64,000 nucleotides of DNA from Lelliottia amnigena. GTDB taxonomy: Bacteria; Pseudomonadota; Gammaproteobacteria; Enterobacterales; Enterobacteriaceae. A program made the position numbers and the translations under genes. The notes beneath the pieces were generated by a model. That model searched no databases and was not told the DNA's origin. It was given only the letters and a program-made list of their open reading frames with translations. The stretch covers positions 4,402,001 through 4,466,000 of the forward strand of contig LR134135.1 in NCBI GenBank assembly GCA_900635465.1, in the 5' to 3' direction. Position 1 is the first letter of the stretch. Each line of letters begins with the position of its first letter. Below are positions 34,695 through 47,619 of this stretch, piece after piece.

Positions 34695-35687
34695 TTAAAG
34701 AAGAGAATCCACGCTCGCACGCACCTGCTGTGGCCATACACCACACTGAACCTGGCCGATATGGGAAAGTTGCAGGAGCAACATCGTTAAACGAGACTGA
34801 CCAATACCGCCGCCGATCGTCTGCGGCATTTCGCCGCGCAGCAGCGCCTGGTGCCACTCGAGTTTCAGGCGATCTTCATCACCCGTCACCGCCAGCTGAC
34901 GCTTAAGCGCATCGGCATCCACGCGGATCCCCATTGAAGAAAGCTCAAACGCGTCTTCCAGAATCGGGTTCCACACCAGAATATCGCCGTTCAAACCCGC
35001 GCGTTCGCTTTCACCTGAGGTGCTCCAGTCATCATAATCCGGCGCACGAACGTCATGACGTTTGCCATCGGACAGTTTGCCCCCGATACCGATGAGGAAT
35101 ACCGCGCCCAGCTCTTTTGCGATCGCACGTTCCCGGCCTTTTGCATCAAGATCCGGGAAACGACTTAGCAGATCCTGACTGTGAATAAAGTGGATCGTGT
35201 CTGGCAGGAACGGTGCCAGACCGAATTCTTCACTGACGGCAGCTTCAGTCGCTTTAATTCCCGCATAAATCGCTTCTACGGTAGATTTCAGCGTACCGAC
35301 ATGGCGCTCGCCATCGCCCATCACGCGCTCCCAGTCCCACTGGTCAACATAGACAGAATGAATGGCTGTCAGGCGGTCTTCATCGGGGCGCAGGGCTTTC
35401 ATGTGCGTGTAAAGCCCTTCGCCCGCGCTGAAGTCGTGTTGCCCTAACGTTTGACGCTTCCATTTCGCCAGTGAATGAACCACTTCGAACTGGGCATCTG
35501 GCAACGTTTTCACTTTGACCTGTACCGCTTTTTCGCAACCAGACAGGTTATCTTGCGTTCCATCACCTAGGCGGCTGAGGATCGGTGCCTGAACTTCAAT
35601 CAGGCCCAGCTTCTCTTCAAGCTGACGTGAAAAATGGGATTTAACGAAGCTGATCTGGCGTTGTTTTACGATGTAAGCGGTTTTCAT
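34695..35687 (-). CDS. asnA: Aspartate-ammonia ligase
   Basis: ATP-dependent synthesis of asparagine from aspartate and ammonia; a class II tRNA-synthetase-like fold. The 330 residues equal E. coli, starting [19 protein letters not shown] and containing the C-terminal [11 protein letters not shown] motif 3 segment. GGAG lies seven bases before the ATG. Divergent from asnC, whose product activates asnA in the absence of asparagine. Confidence 0.97.
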   Translation of the reverse strand: MKTAYIVKQRQISFVKSHFSRQLEEKLGLIEVQAPILSRLGDGTQDNLSGCEKAVQVKVKTLPDAQFEVVHSLAKWKRQTLGQHDFSAGEGLYTHMKALRPDEDRLTAIHSVYVDQWDWERVMGDGERHVGTLKSTVEAIYAGIKATEAAVSEEFGLAPFLPDTIHFIHSQDLLSRFPDLDAKGRERAIAKELGAVFLIGIGGKLSDGKRHDVRAPDYDDWSTSGESERAGLNGDILVWNPILEDAFELSSMGIRVDADALKRQLAVTGDEDRLKLEWHQALLRGEMPQTIGGGIGQSRLTMLLLQLSHIGQVQCGVWPQQVRASVDSLL

Positions 35688-35837
35688 TTTTATACTCCTG
35701 CGTCCTGTTGATATTGATTAAGCAACAAAAACGGGCATCAATTCAATAATCCAACAACAAAAAGCCACGTTCACTTTTGATTCGATAAAATAAGACGCTA
35801 GAATAGAGTGATTACTCATTCTTCATAAGAAAAAACG

Positions 35838-36296
35838 ATGGAAAATTATCAGATCGATAATCTGGACCGCGGCATCCTCGAAGCATTAATGGCGAATGCG
35901 CGCACCGCTTACGCCGAACTGGCAAAACAATTTGGCGTTAGCCCCGGCACGATTCACGTTCGTGTAGAGAAGATGAAGCAGGCCGGGATCATTACCGGGG
36001 CGCGTATTGATGTGAGCCCTAAACAGTTGGGTTATGACGTGTGCTGCTTTATTGGCATTATTCTGAAAAGTGCGAAGGATTATCCGTCAGCGCTGGCAAG
36101 ACTCGAGAGCCTGGAAGAAGTGACAGAAGCCTATTACACCACTGGCCACTACAGCATCTTTATTAAGGTCATGTGCCGATCGATCGACGCCCTGCAACAG
36201 GTACTTATCAACAAGATCCAAACAATTGATGAAATTCAGTCCACCGAGACACTGATCTCCCTGCAAAACCCGATCATGCGCACCATCCGCCCTTAA
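35838..36296 (+). CDS. asnC: Asparagine-responsive regulator AsnC
   Basis: Lrp/AsnC-family regulator: helix-turn-helix LAKQFGVSPGTIHVRVEKM near residue 25 and a C-terminal RAM effector domain (GYDVCCFIGIILK). The 152 residues equal E. coli. Activates asnA and is autogenously repressed. The 150-base asnA-asnC spacer is A+T-rich and must contain both promoters; no exact dyad is obvious. Transcription can continue into mioC toward oriC. Confidence 0.97.
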   Translation: MENYQIDNLDRGILEALMANARTAYAELAKQFGVSPGTIHVRVEKMKQAGIITGARIDVSPKQLGYDVCCFIGIILKSAKDYPSALARLESLEEVTEAYYTTGHYSIFIKVMCRSIDALQQVLINKIQTIDEIQSTETLISLQNPIMRTIRP

Positions 36297-36317
36297 CAGG
36301 GCATTTTAATCACCACA

Positions 36318-36357
36318 TTTTCCACAGGTAGATCCCAGCTCACTCACAGCGTACAAT
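36318..36357 (+). promoter_or_regulatory. mioC promoter with DnaA-box-like site
   Basis: TTTTCCACA (36318-36326, one mismatch from TTATCCACA) precedes a TACAAT -10 at 36352-36357. In E. coli DnaA represses mioC transcription, which runs through oriC. Confidence 0.6.
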
Positions 36358-36385
36358 GATCCCCTCTTTATATGAGCGAGCGATC

Positions 36386-36835
36386 ATGGCAGATATAACT
36401 CTTATCAGTGGCAGTACTCTTGGCGGCGCGGAATACGTTGCAGAACATTTGGCCGAAAAGCTCGAAGACGCTGGTTTTTCGACCGAAACGCTGCACGGGC
36501 CGTTACTGGAAGATCTCCCCACTGATGGGATTTGGCTGCTGATCACGTCGACGCATGGCGCTGGCGACATCCCGGACAATCTGCAACCTCTCTATGATGA
36601 GCTACTTGAGCAGCAACCGAACCTGACCGCCGTACGTTTCGGTGCCGTGGGTATAGGTAGTCGCGAATATGACACGTTTTGCGGTGCAGTTGAGAAAGTA
36701 GAAGCCGCGATCAAGTCCTGCGGTGCAAAACAGATCGGTGAAACACTGAAGATCAACATCCTCGATCACGATATTCCAGAGGATCCGGCCGAAGAATGGT
36801 TGGGTGAATGGAAAAATTTACTCAAAAACGATTAA
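36386..36835 (+). CDS. mioC: Flavodoxin-like protein MioC
   Basis: FMN-binding electron carrier reported to support biotin synthase. The flavodoxin fold begins MADITLISGSTLGGAEYVAEHLAE, whose SGSTLGGAE loop binds FMN phosphate, and contains STHGAGDIPDNL. The ATG at 36386 gives 149 residues (E. coli 147). It is adjacent to oriC and transcribed into it. Confidence 0.96.
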   Translation: MADITLISGSTLGGAEYVAEHLAEKLEDAGFSTETLHGPLLEDLPTDGIWLLITSTHGAGDIPDNLQPLYDELLEQQPNLTAVRFGAVGIGSREYDTFCGAVEKVEAAIKSCGAKQIGETLKINILDHDIPEDPAEEWLGEWKNLLKND

Positions 36836-36844
36836 AGATCACGC

Positions 36845-37118
36845 GATCAGATGTGTATAAGTCTGGTTAAAAGCTTGGATTAAGCGGTAGTTATCCAATG
36901 TATAACGCTTGCTTCCTTTTTGAGCTGTGGATAAAGTCACGATCTAACCCCAGCTTATACTGTCCAGGATCACCGATCATTCACAGCAAACGATCCTTTC
37001 TAACGTTATGATCTTCCTGATGAGATCCCGCTTATCCACAGAAACGTGCGATCCTAATAAGAGATCATAGTAAAACAGATCTCTAAATAAGAAGATCTTC
37101 TTTTTAATAGCCAGGATC
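36845..37118 (-). other. oriC: Chromosomal replication origin oriC
   Basis: The mioC-mnmG spacer has the full enteric layout, given here on the minus strand. There are three A+T-rich 13-mers next to mnmG: GATCTTCTTATTT (37097-37085), GATCTGTTTTACT (37081-37069) and GATCTCTTATTAG (37066-37054). DnaA boxes follow: R1 TGTGGATAA (37040-37032), R2 TTATCCACA (36934-36926), R3 ATTGGATAA (36899-36891) and R4 TTATACACA (36860-36852). At least twelve GATC sites for Dam and SeqA lie within 36845-37118. An IHF-like segment sits between R1 and R2. Orientation and order match E. coli. Confidence 0.97.
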
Positions 37119-37208
37119 CCAGTGCTTTCTCGAAAGACTAAACTTGAGTAGAATCCACGGCCCGGGCTTAAATCCATTTTCAAACCGCTTTACGCAAGGC
37201 AGGAAAGC

Positions 37209-39098
37209 ATGTTTTATCAGGATCCTTTTGACGTCATCATCATTGGCGGGGGTCATGCAGGCACTGAGGCCGCTATGGCCGCAGCGCGTATGGGTCAACA
37301 GACCCTGCTTTTGACACACAATATCGACACGCTGGGACAAATGTCCTGTAATCCGGCGATTGGCGGCATTGGGAAAGGACACCTGGTAAAAGAAGTCGAT
37401 GCCCTCGGCGGCTTGATGGCGAAAGCGATCGATCATGCTGGAATCCAGTTTAGGATACTAAACGCGAGTAAAGGGCCGGCCGTTCGTGCCACCCGTGCTC
37501 AGGCCGATCGTGTGTTATACCGGCAGGCGGTGCGTACTGCGCTGGAGAATCAACCCAACCTGATGATCTTCCAGCAAGCGGTTGAAGATCTTATCGTTGA
37601 AAACGATCGGGTTGTCGGTGCAGTGACCCAAATGGGGTTGAAATTCCGTGCCAAAGCGGTTGTGTTAACGGTGGGGACTTTCCTCGACGGCAAAATTCAT
37701 ATCGGTTTGGATAATTACAGCGGTGGCCGTGCTGGCGATCCGCCATCCATTTCGCTCTCCCGTCGTTTACGCGAGCTGCCGCTGCGTGTTAATCGCCTGA
37801 AGACCGGTACGCCGCCGCGCATCGACGCGCGCACTATCGATTTCAGCGTGCTGGCTCAACAGCAGGGTGACACGCCCATTCCTGTCTTCTCGTTCATGGG
37901 CAATGCTGCTCAACATCCTCGACAGGTGCCGTGTTACATCACGCATACCAACGAGAAAACCCATGATGTGATCCGTAATAATCTCGATCGCAGCCCGATG
38001 TACGCGGGAGTGATCGAGGGGATCGGTCCACGCTACTGCCCGTCGATCGAAGACAAAGTGATGCGTTTTGCCGATCGTAACCAGCACCAGATTTTCCTGG
38101 AGCCGGAAGGCCTGACGTCCAACGAAATTTATCCGAACGGCATCTCCACCAGCCTGCCGTTTGATGTTCAGATCCAAATCGTTCGTTCGATGCAGGGCAT
38201 GGAAAACGCGAAAATTGTGCGTCCCGGCTACGCGATTGAGTACGATTTCTTCGACCCTCGCGATCTGAAACCGACGCTGGAAAGCAAATTCATTCAGGGT
38301 CTGTTCTTTGCCGGTCAAATTAACGGGACAACGGGTTACGAAGAAGCCGCTGCCCAAGGGTTGTTGGCAGGCTTGAACGCCGCACGTTTTTCTGCCGAAA
38401 AAGAGGGCTGGGCGCCGCGTCGTGATCAGGCTTACCTTGGGGTTCTGGTTGACGATCTCAGCACCATGGGCACAAAAGAGCCGTACCGTATGTTTACCTC
38501 TCGCGCGGAATATCGTCTGATGCTGCGCGAAGATAACGCCGATTTGCGTCTTACCGAAATGGGGCGTGAGCTGGGTCTGGTTGATGACGAACGCTGGGCA
38601 CGCTTCAACGAAAAGTTGGAACGTATCGAAACCGAACGTCAGCGCCTGAAATCTACCTGGGTGAATCCGTTAGCCGAGTCCGTTGCCGAAGTGAATGCTC
38701 ACTTAGCAGCGCCGCTCTCCCGTGAAGCGAGCGGTGAAGATCTGTTACGTCGTCCCGGCATGACTTACGAACAGCTGGTTCAGATGACGCCATTTGCACC
38801 AGGCCTCGACGATGCTGAAGCGGCTGAGCAGGTTGAAATTCAGATCAAATACGAAGGTTACATCGCGCGTCAGCAGGATGAGATCGAAAAACAGCAGCGC
38901 AACGAAAATACGCTGCTGCCAGAAATGCTGGATTACCGTCAGGTGACGGGGTTGTCTAACGAAGTGATCGCCAAACTTAACGATCATAAACCCGTTTCGA
39001 TCGGTCAGGCATCGCGTATTTCTGGCGTTACACCTGCAGCCATTTCCATTCTGCTGGTCTGGCTGAAAAAACAAGGTATGCTGCGCCGCAGCGCTTAA
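37209..39098 (+). CDS. mnmG: tRNA uridine-5-carboxymethylaminomethyl modification enzyme MnmG (GidA)
   Basis: FAD enzyme that with MnmE installs the cmnm5 group at wobble U34. Rossmann FAD motif [15 protein letters not shown] near residue 8; GidA signatures [13 protein letters not shown] and [17 protein letters not shown]-terminal MnmE/tRNA-binding helices. The 629 residues equal E. coli. Transcription away from oriC is known to influence initiation. rsmG follows after 69 bases. Confidence 0.98.
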   Translation: MFYQDPFDVIIIGGGHAGTEAAMAAARMGQQTLLLTHNIDTLGQMSCNPAIGGIGKGHLVKEVDALGGLMAKAIDHAGIQFRILNASKGPAVRATRAQADRVLYRQAVRTALENQPNLMIFQQAVEDLIVENDRVVGAVTQMGLKFRAKAVVLTVGTFLDGKIHIGLDNYSGGRAGDPPSISLSRRLRELPLRVNRLKTGTPPRIDARTIDFSVLAQQQGDTPIPVFSFMGNAAQHPRQVPCYITHTNEKTHDVIRNNLDRSPMYAGVIEGIGPRYCPSIEDKVMRFADRNQHQIFLEPEGLTSNEIYPNGISTSLPFDVQIQIVRSMQGMENAKIVRPGYAIEYDFFDPRDLKPTLESKFIQGLFFAGQINGTTGYEEAAAQGLLAGLNAARFSAEKEGWAPRRDQAYLGVLVDDLSTMGTKEPYRMFTSRAEYRLMLREDNADLRLTEMGRELGLVDDERWARFNEKLERIETERQRLKSTWVNPLAESVAEVNAHLAAPLSREASGEDLLRRPGMTYEQLVQMTPFAPGLDDAEAAEQVEIQIKYEGYIARQQDEIEKQQRNENTLLPEMLDYRQVTGLSNEVIAKLNDHKPVSIGQASRISGVTPAAISILLVWLKKQGMLRRSA

Positions 39099-39167
39099 GT
39101 CTATGATAATCGTTGCCCGGTCGCGTTGCGTTGGCCGGGCTAACAATCCTCTCTACAGGTATTCGCC

Positions 39168-39791
39168 GTGCTCAACAAACTCTCTCGTCTGCTGGAACAG
39201 GCCGGCATTTCGCTCACCGATCACCAGAAAAACCAGCTGGTGGCGTATGTCGATATGCTGAACAAATGGAATAAAGCGTATAACCTTACGTCAGTACGCG
39301 ATCCTAACGAGATGCTGATTCGCCATATTCTCGATAGCATTGTGGTTGCGCCTCATCTGCGCGGCGAGCGCTTTATTGACGTCGGGACTGGTCCGGGGTT
39401 ACCCGGTATTCCGCTGTCTATTGTGCGTCCTGAATGCCACTTCACCCTGCTGGACAGCCTTGGCAAGCGAGTACGTTTCCTGCGCCAGGTGCAGCATGAG
39501 CTGAAGCTTGAAAATATTGAGCCGGTGCAGAGCAGGGTAGAAGCGTTTCCTTCCGAGCCTCCATTTGATGGCGTGATCAGCCGTGCTTTTGCTTCCCTCA
39601 ACGATATGGTGAGCTGGTGCAAACATTTACCCGCGCAGGATGGCCGTTTTTATGCGCTTAAAGGGTTGGTTCCTGACGATGAAATCGCCCAGCTACCTGC
39701 GGGTTATAGCGTAGAGTCCATTGCTAAGCTTCAGGTTCCGCAACTTGATGGTGAGCGTCATTTGGTGGTGATTAAACCAAATCATTTTTAA
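39168..39791 (+). CDS. rsmG: 16S rRNA (guanine527-N7)-methyltransferase RsmG (GidB)
   Basis: SAM-dependent enzyme methylating G527 of 16S rRNA; loss gives low-level streptomycin resistance. The SAM site [15 protein letters not shown] is near residue 65 and the 207 residues equal E. coli. The start is GTG at 39168 (family [13 protein letters not shown]). Cotranscribed with mnmG. Confidence 0.97.
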   Translation: MLNKLSRLLEQAGISLTDHQKNQLVAYVDMLNKWNKAYNLTSVRDPNEMLIRHILDSIVVAPHLRGERFIDVGTGPGLPGIPLSIVRPECHFTLLDSLGKRVRFLRQVQHELKLENIEPVQSRVEAFPSEPPFDGVISRAFASLNDMVSWCKHLPAQDGRFYALKGLVPDDEIAQLPAGYSVESIAKLQVPQLDGERHLVVIKPNHF

Positions 39792-40287
39792 AAATGTATA
39801 AAAATGTGGAATTTGTGCTGTTCTTAGTGTGTTAAAAAACAGCACGGAAAAAAGATTCCCTTAAAGGCTGATTTAACCTGATTGTTACTTGGGGTTTTCC
39901 TGAAGTTAACGTAATCAGCGTTGTTCACCCAAAAGATAGTCAACCACGAAAATATAAGCCTGCGAAAAGTCGGATTGAGTAACGACACGTTGATGTTAAA
40001 TTTTTATTAAGAATGTCAATGAAAGGTTTTTGTTGTAGATAGGGTTGTTTTGAGAAAAGTTGCGTTAATTAACCTTTAATATCATAAAGATGAAATAATC
40101 TGATTTATGGATTTGATTAATATGACCTTATCGTAAATGTATATTTTGTGATCTCGTGCACGCTTTATCATCAACGTTTCCGAGCTGTTTGCCGTTTTGC
40201 ATCCTGGCTCACTCTTTGATGAAAAGTTAAAAAATAGCGGTGGTGAAAAATTTTTAAACATTTATTCACCTTTTCGCTACTTATTGT

Positions 40288-40315
40288 TTGAATTCACGGG
40301 GGCGCACCGTATAAT
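40288..40315 (+). promoter_or_regulatory. Main atp operon promoter
   Basis: TTGAAT (40288-40293), 16 bp, TATAAT (40310-40315), about 90 bp before atpI. The rest of the rsmG-atpI spacer (39792-40287) is very A+T-rich with no gene visible; a GTGCTGTT...AACAGCAC hairpin lies at about 39818-39845 without a T run on the plus strand. Confidence 0.85.
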
Positions 40316-40404
40316 TTGTCCGCTTTTTGCTGCTTGACTCTGAGCCTTAAAGAACGTTTTATACGACACGCGACGTACCTCGAAGGGAGCAGGAGTTTAA
40401 CGTG

Positions 40405-41916
<1,512 letters not shown>

Positions 41917-41947
41917 TAAGCCACAGAAATTTAAGAGGTATTGTGCT

Positions 41948-42418
41948 GTGAACATGAACGCAACAATCCTCGGCCAGGCCATCGCGTTTATTCTCTTTGT
42001 CTGGTTCTGCATGAAGTATGTATGGCCGCCTTTAATGGCTGCCATCGAAAAACGTCAGAAAGAAATTGCTGACGGTTTGGCTTCTGCAGAGCGCGCTAAG
42101 AAAGATTTGGACCTTGCACAGGCCAACGCGACAGACCAGCTGAAAAAAGCGAAAGCAGAAGCTCAGGTCATCATTGAACAGGCTAACAAACGCCGTTCAC
42201 AGATCCTGGACGAAGCAAAAGCTGAAGCAGAACAGGAACGCACTAAGATCGTTGCACAGGCGCAGGCTGAAATTGATGCTGAGCGTAAACGTGCACGTGA
42301 AGAACTGCGTAAGCAGGTTGCGATTCTGGCTGTTGCTGGCGCCGAGAAGATCATCGAACGTTCCGTGGATGAAGCTGCTAACAGCGACATCGTGGACAAA
42401 CTTGTCGCTGAACTGTAA
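41948..42418 (+). CDS. atpF: F1Fo ATP synthase subunit b
   Basis: Peripheral stalk dimer: one N-terminal membrane helix (about 5-25) then a long charged coiled coil ([20 protein letters not shown] and beyond). The 156 residues equal E. coli. Starts at GTG 41948, which is followed by [13 protein letters not shown]. Links Fo subunit a to F1 via delta. Confidence 0.98.
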   Translation: MNMNATILGQAIAFILFVWFCMKYVWPPLMAAIEKRQKEIADGLASAERAKKDLDLAQANATDQLKKAKAEAQVIIEQANKRRSQILDEAKAEAEQERTKIVAQAQAEIDAERKRAREELRKQVAILAVAGAEKIIERSVDEAANSDIVDKLVAEL

Positions 42419-42432
42419 GGAGGGAGGGGCTG

Positions 42433-42966
42433 ATGTCTGAATTTGTTACGGTAGCTCGCCCCTACGCCAAAGCAGCTTTTGACTTTGCTGTCGAACACCA
42501 AAATGTCGATCGCTGGCAGGATATGCTGGCGTTTGCCGCTGAGGTAACGAAAAACGAGCAAATGGCTGAGATGCTTTCAGGTGCTTTAGCACCAGAAACG
42601 CTTGCTGCGTCGTTTATCGCCGTTTGTGGCGAGCAGCTGGACGCCAGCGGCCAGAACCTGATTAAGGTTATGGCTGAAAATGGTCGTCTACGCGTGCTCC
42701 CGGATGTTCTTGAGCAGTTCGAGCACTTACGTGCTCTCAGTGAAGCTACCGCCGAAGTTGAAGTAACCTCGGCGAACGAACTGAGTGAAGAACAGCTTGC
42801 GAAGATCACCGCCGCGATGGAAAAACGTCTGTCACGCAAAGTTAAGCTGAATTGCAAAATCGATAAGTCTGTAATGGCAGGCGTAATCATCCGAGCGGGT
42901 GATATGGTCATTGATGGTAGCGTACGCGGCCGTCTTGAACGCCTTGCAGACGTCTTGCAGTCTTAA
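42433..42966 (+). CDS. atpH: F1Fo ATP synthase subunit delta
   Basis: F1 subunit that joins the peripheral stalk to the top of the alpha-beta ring. The 177 residues equal E. coli. N-terminal helical bundle from [17 protein letters not shown]-terminal segment [20 protein letters not shown] is the family signature. Fourteen bases after atpF. Confidence 0.98.
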   Translation: MSEFVTVARPYAKAAFDFAVEHQNVDRWQDMLAFAAEVTKNEQMAEMLSGALAPETLAASFIAVCGEQLDASGQNLIKVMAENGRLRVLPDVLEQFEHLRALSEATAEVEVTSANELSEEQLAKITAAMEKRLSRKVKLNCKIDKSVMAGVIIRAGDMVIDGSVRGRLERLADVLQS

Positions 42967-42978
42967 GGGGACTGGAGC

Positions 42979-44520
42979 ATGCAACTGAATTCCACCGAAA
43001 TCAGCGAACTGATCAAGCAGCGCATTGCTCAGTTTAGTGTTGTGAGCGAAGCTCATAACGAAGGTACTATTGTTTCTGTAAGTGACGGTGTTATCCGCAT
43101 CCACGGCCTGGCCGATTGTATGCAGGGTGAGATGATTTCCCTGCCGGGTAACCGTTACGCAATCGCACTGAACCTGGAGCGCGACTCCGTAGGTGCAGTT
43201 GTGATGGGCCCGTACGCTGACCTTGCCGAAGGCATGAAAGTCAAATGTACTGGTCGTATTCTGGAAGTACCGGTCGGCCGTGGCCTGCTGGGTCGCGTGG
43301 TGAACACCCTGGGTGCACCAATCGACGGTAAAGGCCCGGTTGATAACGATGGCTTCTCGCCAATCGAAGTTATCGCACCAGGCGTTATCGAACGTCAGTC
43401 CGTTGATCAGCCAGTGCAGACTGGTTATAAATCCGTTGATGCCATGATCCCAATCGGTCGTGGTCAGCGTGAACTGATCATCGGCGACCGTCAGACCGGT
43501 AAAACCGCGATGGCAATCGATGCGATCATCAACCAGCGCGACTCCGGTATCAAATGTGTGTACGTGGCTATCGGCCAGAAAGCGTCCACCATTTCTAACG
43601 TGGTTCGTAAACTGGAAGAGCACGGCGCGCTGTCTAACACCATCGTTGTGGTTGCGACCGCTTCTGAATCCGCTGCACTGCAATACCTGGCGCCTTATGC
43701 CGGTTGCGCAATGGGCGAATACTTCCGTGACCGCGGTGAAGATGCGTTGATCGTATACGATGACCTGTCTAAACAGGCTGTTGCTTACCGTCAGGTTTCC
43801 CTGCTGCTGCGCCGTCCACCAGGACGTGAAGCATTCCCGGGCGACGTGTTTTATCTCCACTCCCGTCTGCTTGAGCGCGCATCCCGCGTAAACGCGGAAT
43901 ACGTTGAGAACTTCACGAAAGGTGAAGTAAAAGGTAAAACCGGTTCTCTGACTGCTCTGCCGATTATCGAAACCCAAGCGGGTGACGTTTCTGCGTTCGT
44001 TCCAACCAACGTTATTTCGATTACCGATGGTCAGATCTTCCTGGAAACCAACCTGTTTAACTCCGGTATTCGTCCTGCAGTTAACCCAGGTATCTCCGTA
44101 TCCCGTGTTGGTGGTGCTGCTCAGACCAAGATCATCAAGAAACTGTCCGGTGGTATTCGTACCGCGCTGGCACAGTATCGTGAACTGGCGGCGTTCTCGC
44201 AGTTCGCGTCCGATCTGGACGAAGCAACCCGTAAACAGCTGAGCCACGGTCAGAAAGTGACCGAACTCCTGAAGCAGAAACAGTATGCCCCAATGTCTGT
44301 TGCACAACAGGGCCTGGTGCTGTTCGCGGCTGAACGCGGTTACCTCGAAGATGTGGAACTGGCGAAAATCGGTAGCTTCGAAGCCGCTCTGCTGGCTTAC
44401 GTTGACCGTGATCACGCTCCGCTGATGCAAGAGATCAACCAGTCCGGTGGCTATAACGACGAAATCGAAGGCAAGCTGAAAAGCATCCTCGATTCCTTCA
44501 AAGCAACCCAGTCCTGGTAA
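42979..44520 (+). CDS. atpA: F1 ATP synthase subunit alpha
   Basis: Non-catalytic nucleotide-binding subunit. P-loop [13 protein letters not shown] near residue 169, the arginine finger in the [10 protein letters not shown] region near 373, and 513 residues, as in E. coli. A 532-codon open frame on the opposite strand is a codon-bias shadow. Confidence 0.98.
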   Translation: MQLNSTEISELIKQRIAQFSVVSEAHNEGTIVSVSDGVIRIHGLADCMQGEMISLPGNRYAIALNLERDSVGAVVMGPYADLAEGMKVKCTGRILEVPVGRGLLGRVVNTLGAPIDGKGPVDNDGFSPIEVIAPGVIERQSVDQPVQTGYKSVDAMIPIGRGQRELIIGDRQTGKTAMAIDAIINQRDSGIKCVYVAIGQKASTISNVVRKLEEHGALSNTIVVVATASESAALQYLAPYAGCAMGEYFRDRGEDALIVYDDLSKQAVAYRQVSLLLRRPPGREAFPGDVFYLHSRLLERASRVNAEYVENFTKGEVKGKTGSLTALPIIETQAGDVSAFVPTNVISITDGQIFLETNLFNSGIRPAVNPGISVSRVGGAAQTKIIKKLSGGIRTALAQYRELAAFSQFASDLDEATRKQLSHGQKVTELLKQKQYAPMSVAQQGLVLFAAERGYLEDVELAKIGSFEAALLAYVDRDHAPLMQEINQSGGYNDEIEGKLKSILDSFKATQSW

Positions 44521-44570
44521 CGTCCGGCGGTCTGTCTTAGGGCAGACCGCAAGGCATTGAGGAGAAGCTC

Positions 44571-46843
<2,273 letters not shown>

Positions 46844-46863
46844 CGCCTTAATCGGAGGGTGAT

Positions 46864-47283
46864 ATGGCAATGACTTACCACCTGGACGTCGTCAGCGCAG
46901 AGCAACAAATGTTCTCTGGTCTGGTCGAGAAAATCCAGGTAACGGGTAGTGAAGGTGAACTGGGTATTTTCCCAGGACACGCGCCGCTGCTCACCGCCAT
47001 TAAGCCTGGTATGATCCGCATCGTAAAACAGTTCGGTCATGAAGAGTTTATCTATCTGTCCGGCGGCATTCTTGAAGTGCAGCCTGGCAGTGTGACCGTT
47101 CTTGCTGATACCGCTATTCGTGGCCAGGATCTCGACGAAGCGCGAGCTCTGGAAGCGAAGCGTAAAGCAGAAGAGCATATTAAGAGCTCTCATGGCGACG
47201 TGGATTACGCACAGGCGTCTGCTGAACTGGCCAAAGCGATCGCGAAATTACGCGTTATCGAGTTGACTAAAAAAGCGATGTAA
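46864..47283 (+). CDS. atpC: F1 ATP synthase subunit epsilon
   Basis: Rotor subunit and intrinsic inhibitor. An N-terminal beta sandwich ([34 protein letters not shown]) and two C-terminal helices; 139 residues as in E. coli. The last atp gene, closed by the terminator at 47303. Confidence 0.98.
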   Translation: MAMTYHLDVVSAEQQMFSGLVEKIQVTGSEGELGIFPGHAPLLTAIKPGMIRIVKQFGHEEFIYLSGGILEVQPGSVTVLADTAIRGQDLDEARALEAKRKAEEHIKSSHGDVDYAQASAELAKAIAKLRVIELTKKAM

Positions 47284-47302
47284 CACCGGCTTGAAAAGTA
47301 CA

Positions 47303-47334
47303 AAAGCCAGTCTGGTTTCAGACTGGCTTTTTTT
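47303..47334 (+). terminator. atp operon terminator
   Basis: AAGCCAGTCTG-GTTT-CAGACTGGCTT, an eleven-base perfect stem, followed by a T run. Confidence 0.94.
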
Positions 47335-47382
47335 ATGCTTGCGTTTCAGGATAATTGAAACTGAAAAGGCGTTTTATTATTT

Positions 47383-47398
47383 TGTGATGTATCTCACA
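47383..47398. promoter_or_regulatory. Consensus CRP site, upstream member of a pair
   Basis: TGTGATGTATCTCACA matches TGTGA-N6-TCACA exactly. Lies downstream of the atp terminator and upstream of the 23-codon ORF at 47488. Confidence 0.85.
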
Positions 47399-47439
47399 AA
47401 AATCTTGATCGGTTAAATTTTGAGGTGTAGACTTGTTTT

Positions 47440-47455
47440 TGTGATGTGTGTCACA
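47440..47455. promoter_or_regulatory. Consensus CRP site, downstream member of a pair
   Basis: TGTGATGTGTGTCACA again matches the consensus exactly; its centre is 57 bp from that of the first site and about 40 bp before the small ORF start. No clear -10/-35 pair can be assigned. Confidence 0.85.
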
Positions 47456-47487
47456 TAATTAATTCAGATTAAAAACAGGATGCCAAC

Positions 47488-47559
47488 ATGAAACTGATCA
47501 ACAAAATCATCGCCCTTTTCAGCAGCATGAATATCTCTTTCGGGACTTTCAACCTGTAA
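47488..47559 (+). CDS. Putative 23-residue CRP-controlled peptide, unrecognised
   Basis: An ATG with AGGA seven bases upstream opens a 23-codon frame beginning MKLINKIIALFSSMN and ending FGTFNL. The N-terminal half is amphipathic to hydrophobic with two Lys, typical of small membrane peptides. It lies behind two perfect CRP sites and is followed 18 bases later by a long hairpin, so it looks like a small stand-alone transcript that could act as a peptide, an RNA, or both. I do not recognise it, and codon statistics cannot be judged at this length. Confidence 0.42.
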   Translation: MKLINKIIALFSSMNISFGTFNL

Positions 47560-47577
47560 TACCGCTGATATGCAATG

Positions 47578-47615
47578 TGGCGCTGTGCTTACAGTGGTTC
47601 GATAAGCAAGCGCCA
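47578..47615. terminator. Long stem-loop between small ORF and pelX
   Basis: TGGCGCT-g-TGCTTA pairs with TAAGCA-AGCGCCA: 13 base pairs with one bulged G and an 11-base loop. It sits five bases past the pelX stop and 18 bases past the small ORF stop, so it can end or protect either transcript. There is no T run on either strand, so intrinsic termination is uncertain. Confidence 0.5.
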
Positions 47616-47619
47616 TCTG

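Noticed and set aside
39792..40287. Possible small genes in the long A+T-rich rsmG-atpI spacer
   Set aside because: No frame with a ribosome-binding site and sensible length was found. The comparable E. coli spacer is similarly long and non-coding.
42832..44430. 532-codon open frame antisense to atpA/atpH
   Set aside because: A long antisense shadow of strongly biased ATP synthase codons. The translated sequence is low-complexity and His/Phe/Asn-rich, with no start signal or family match.
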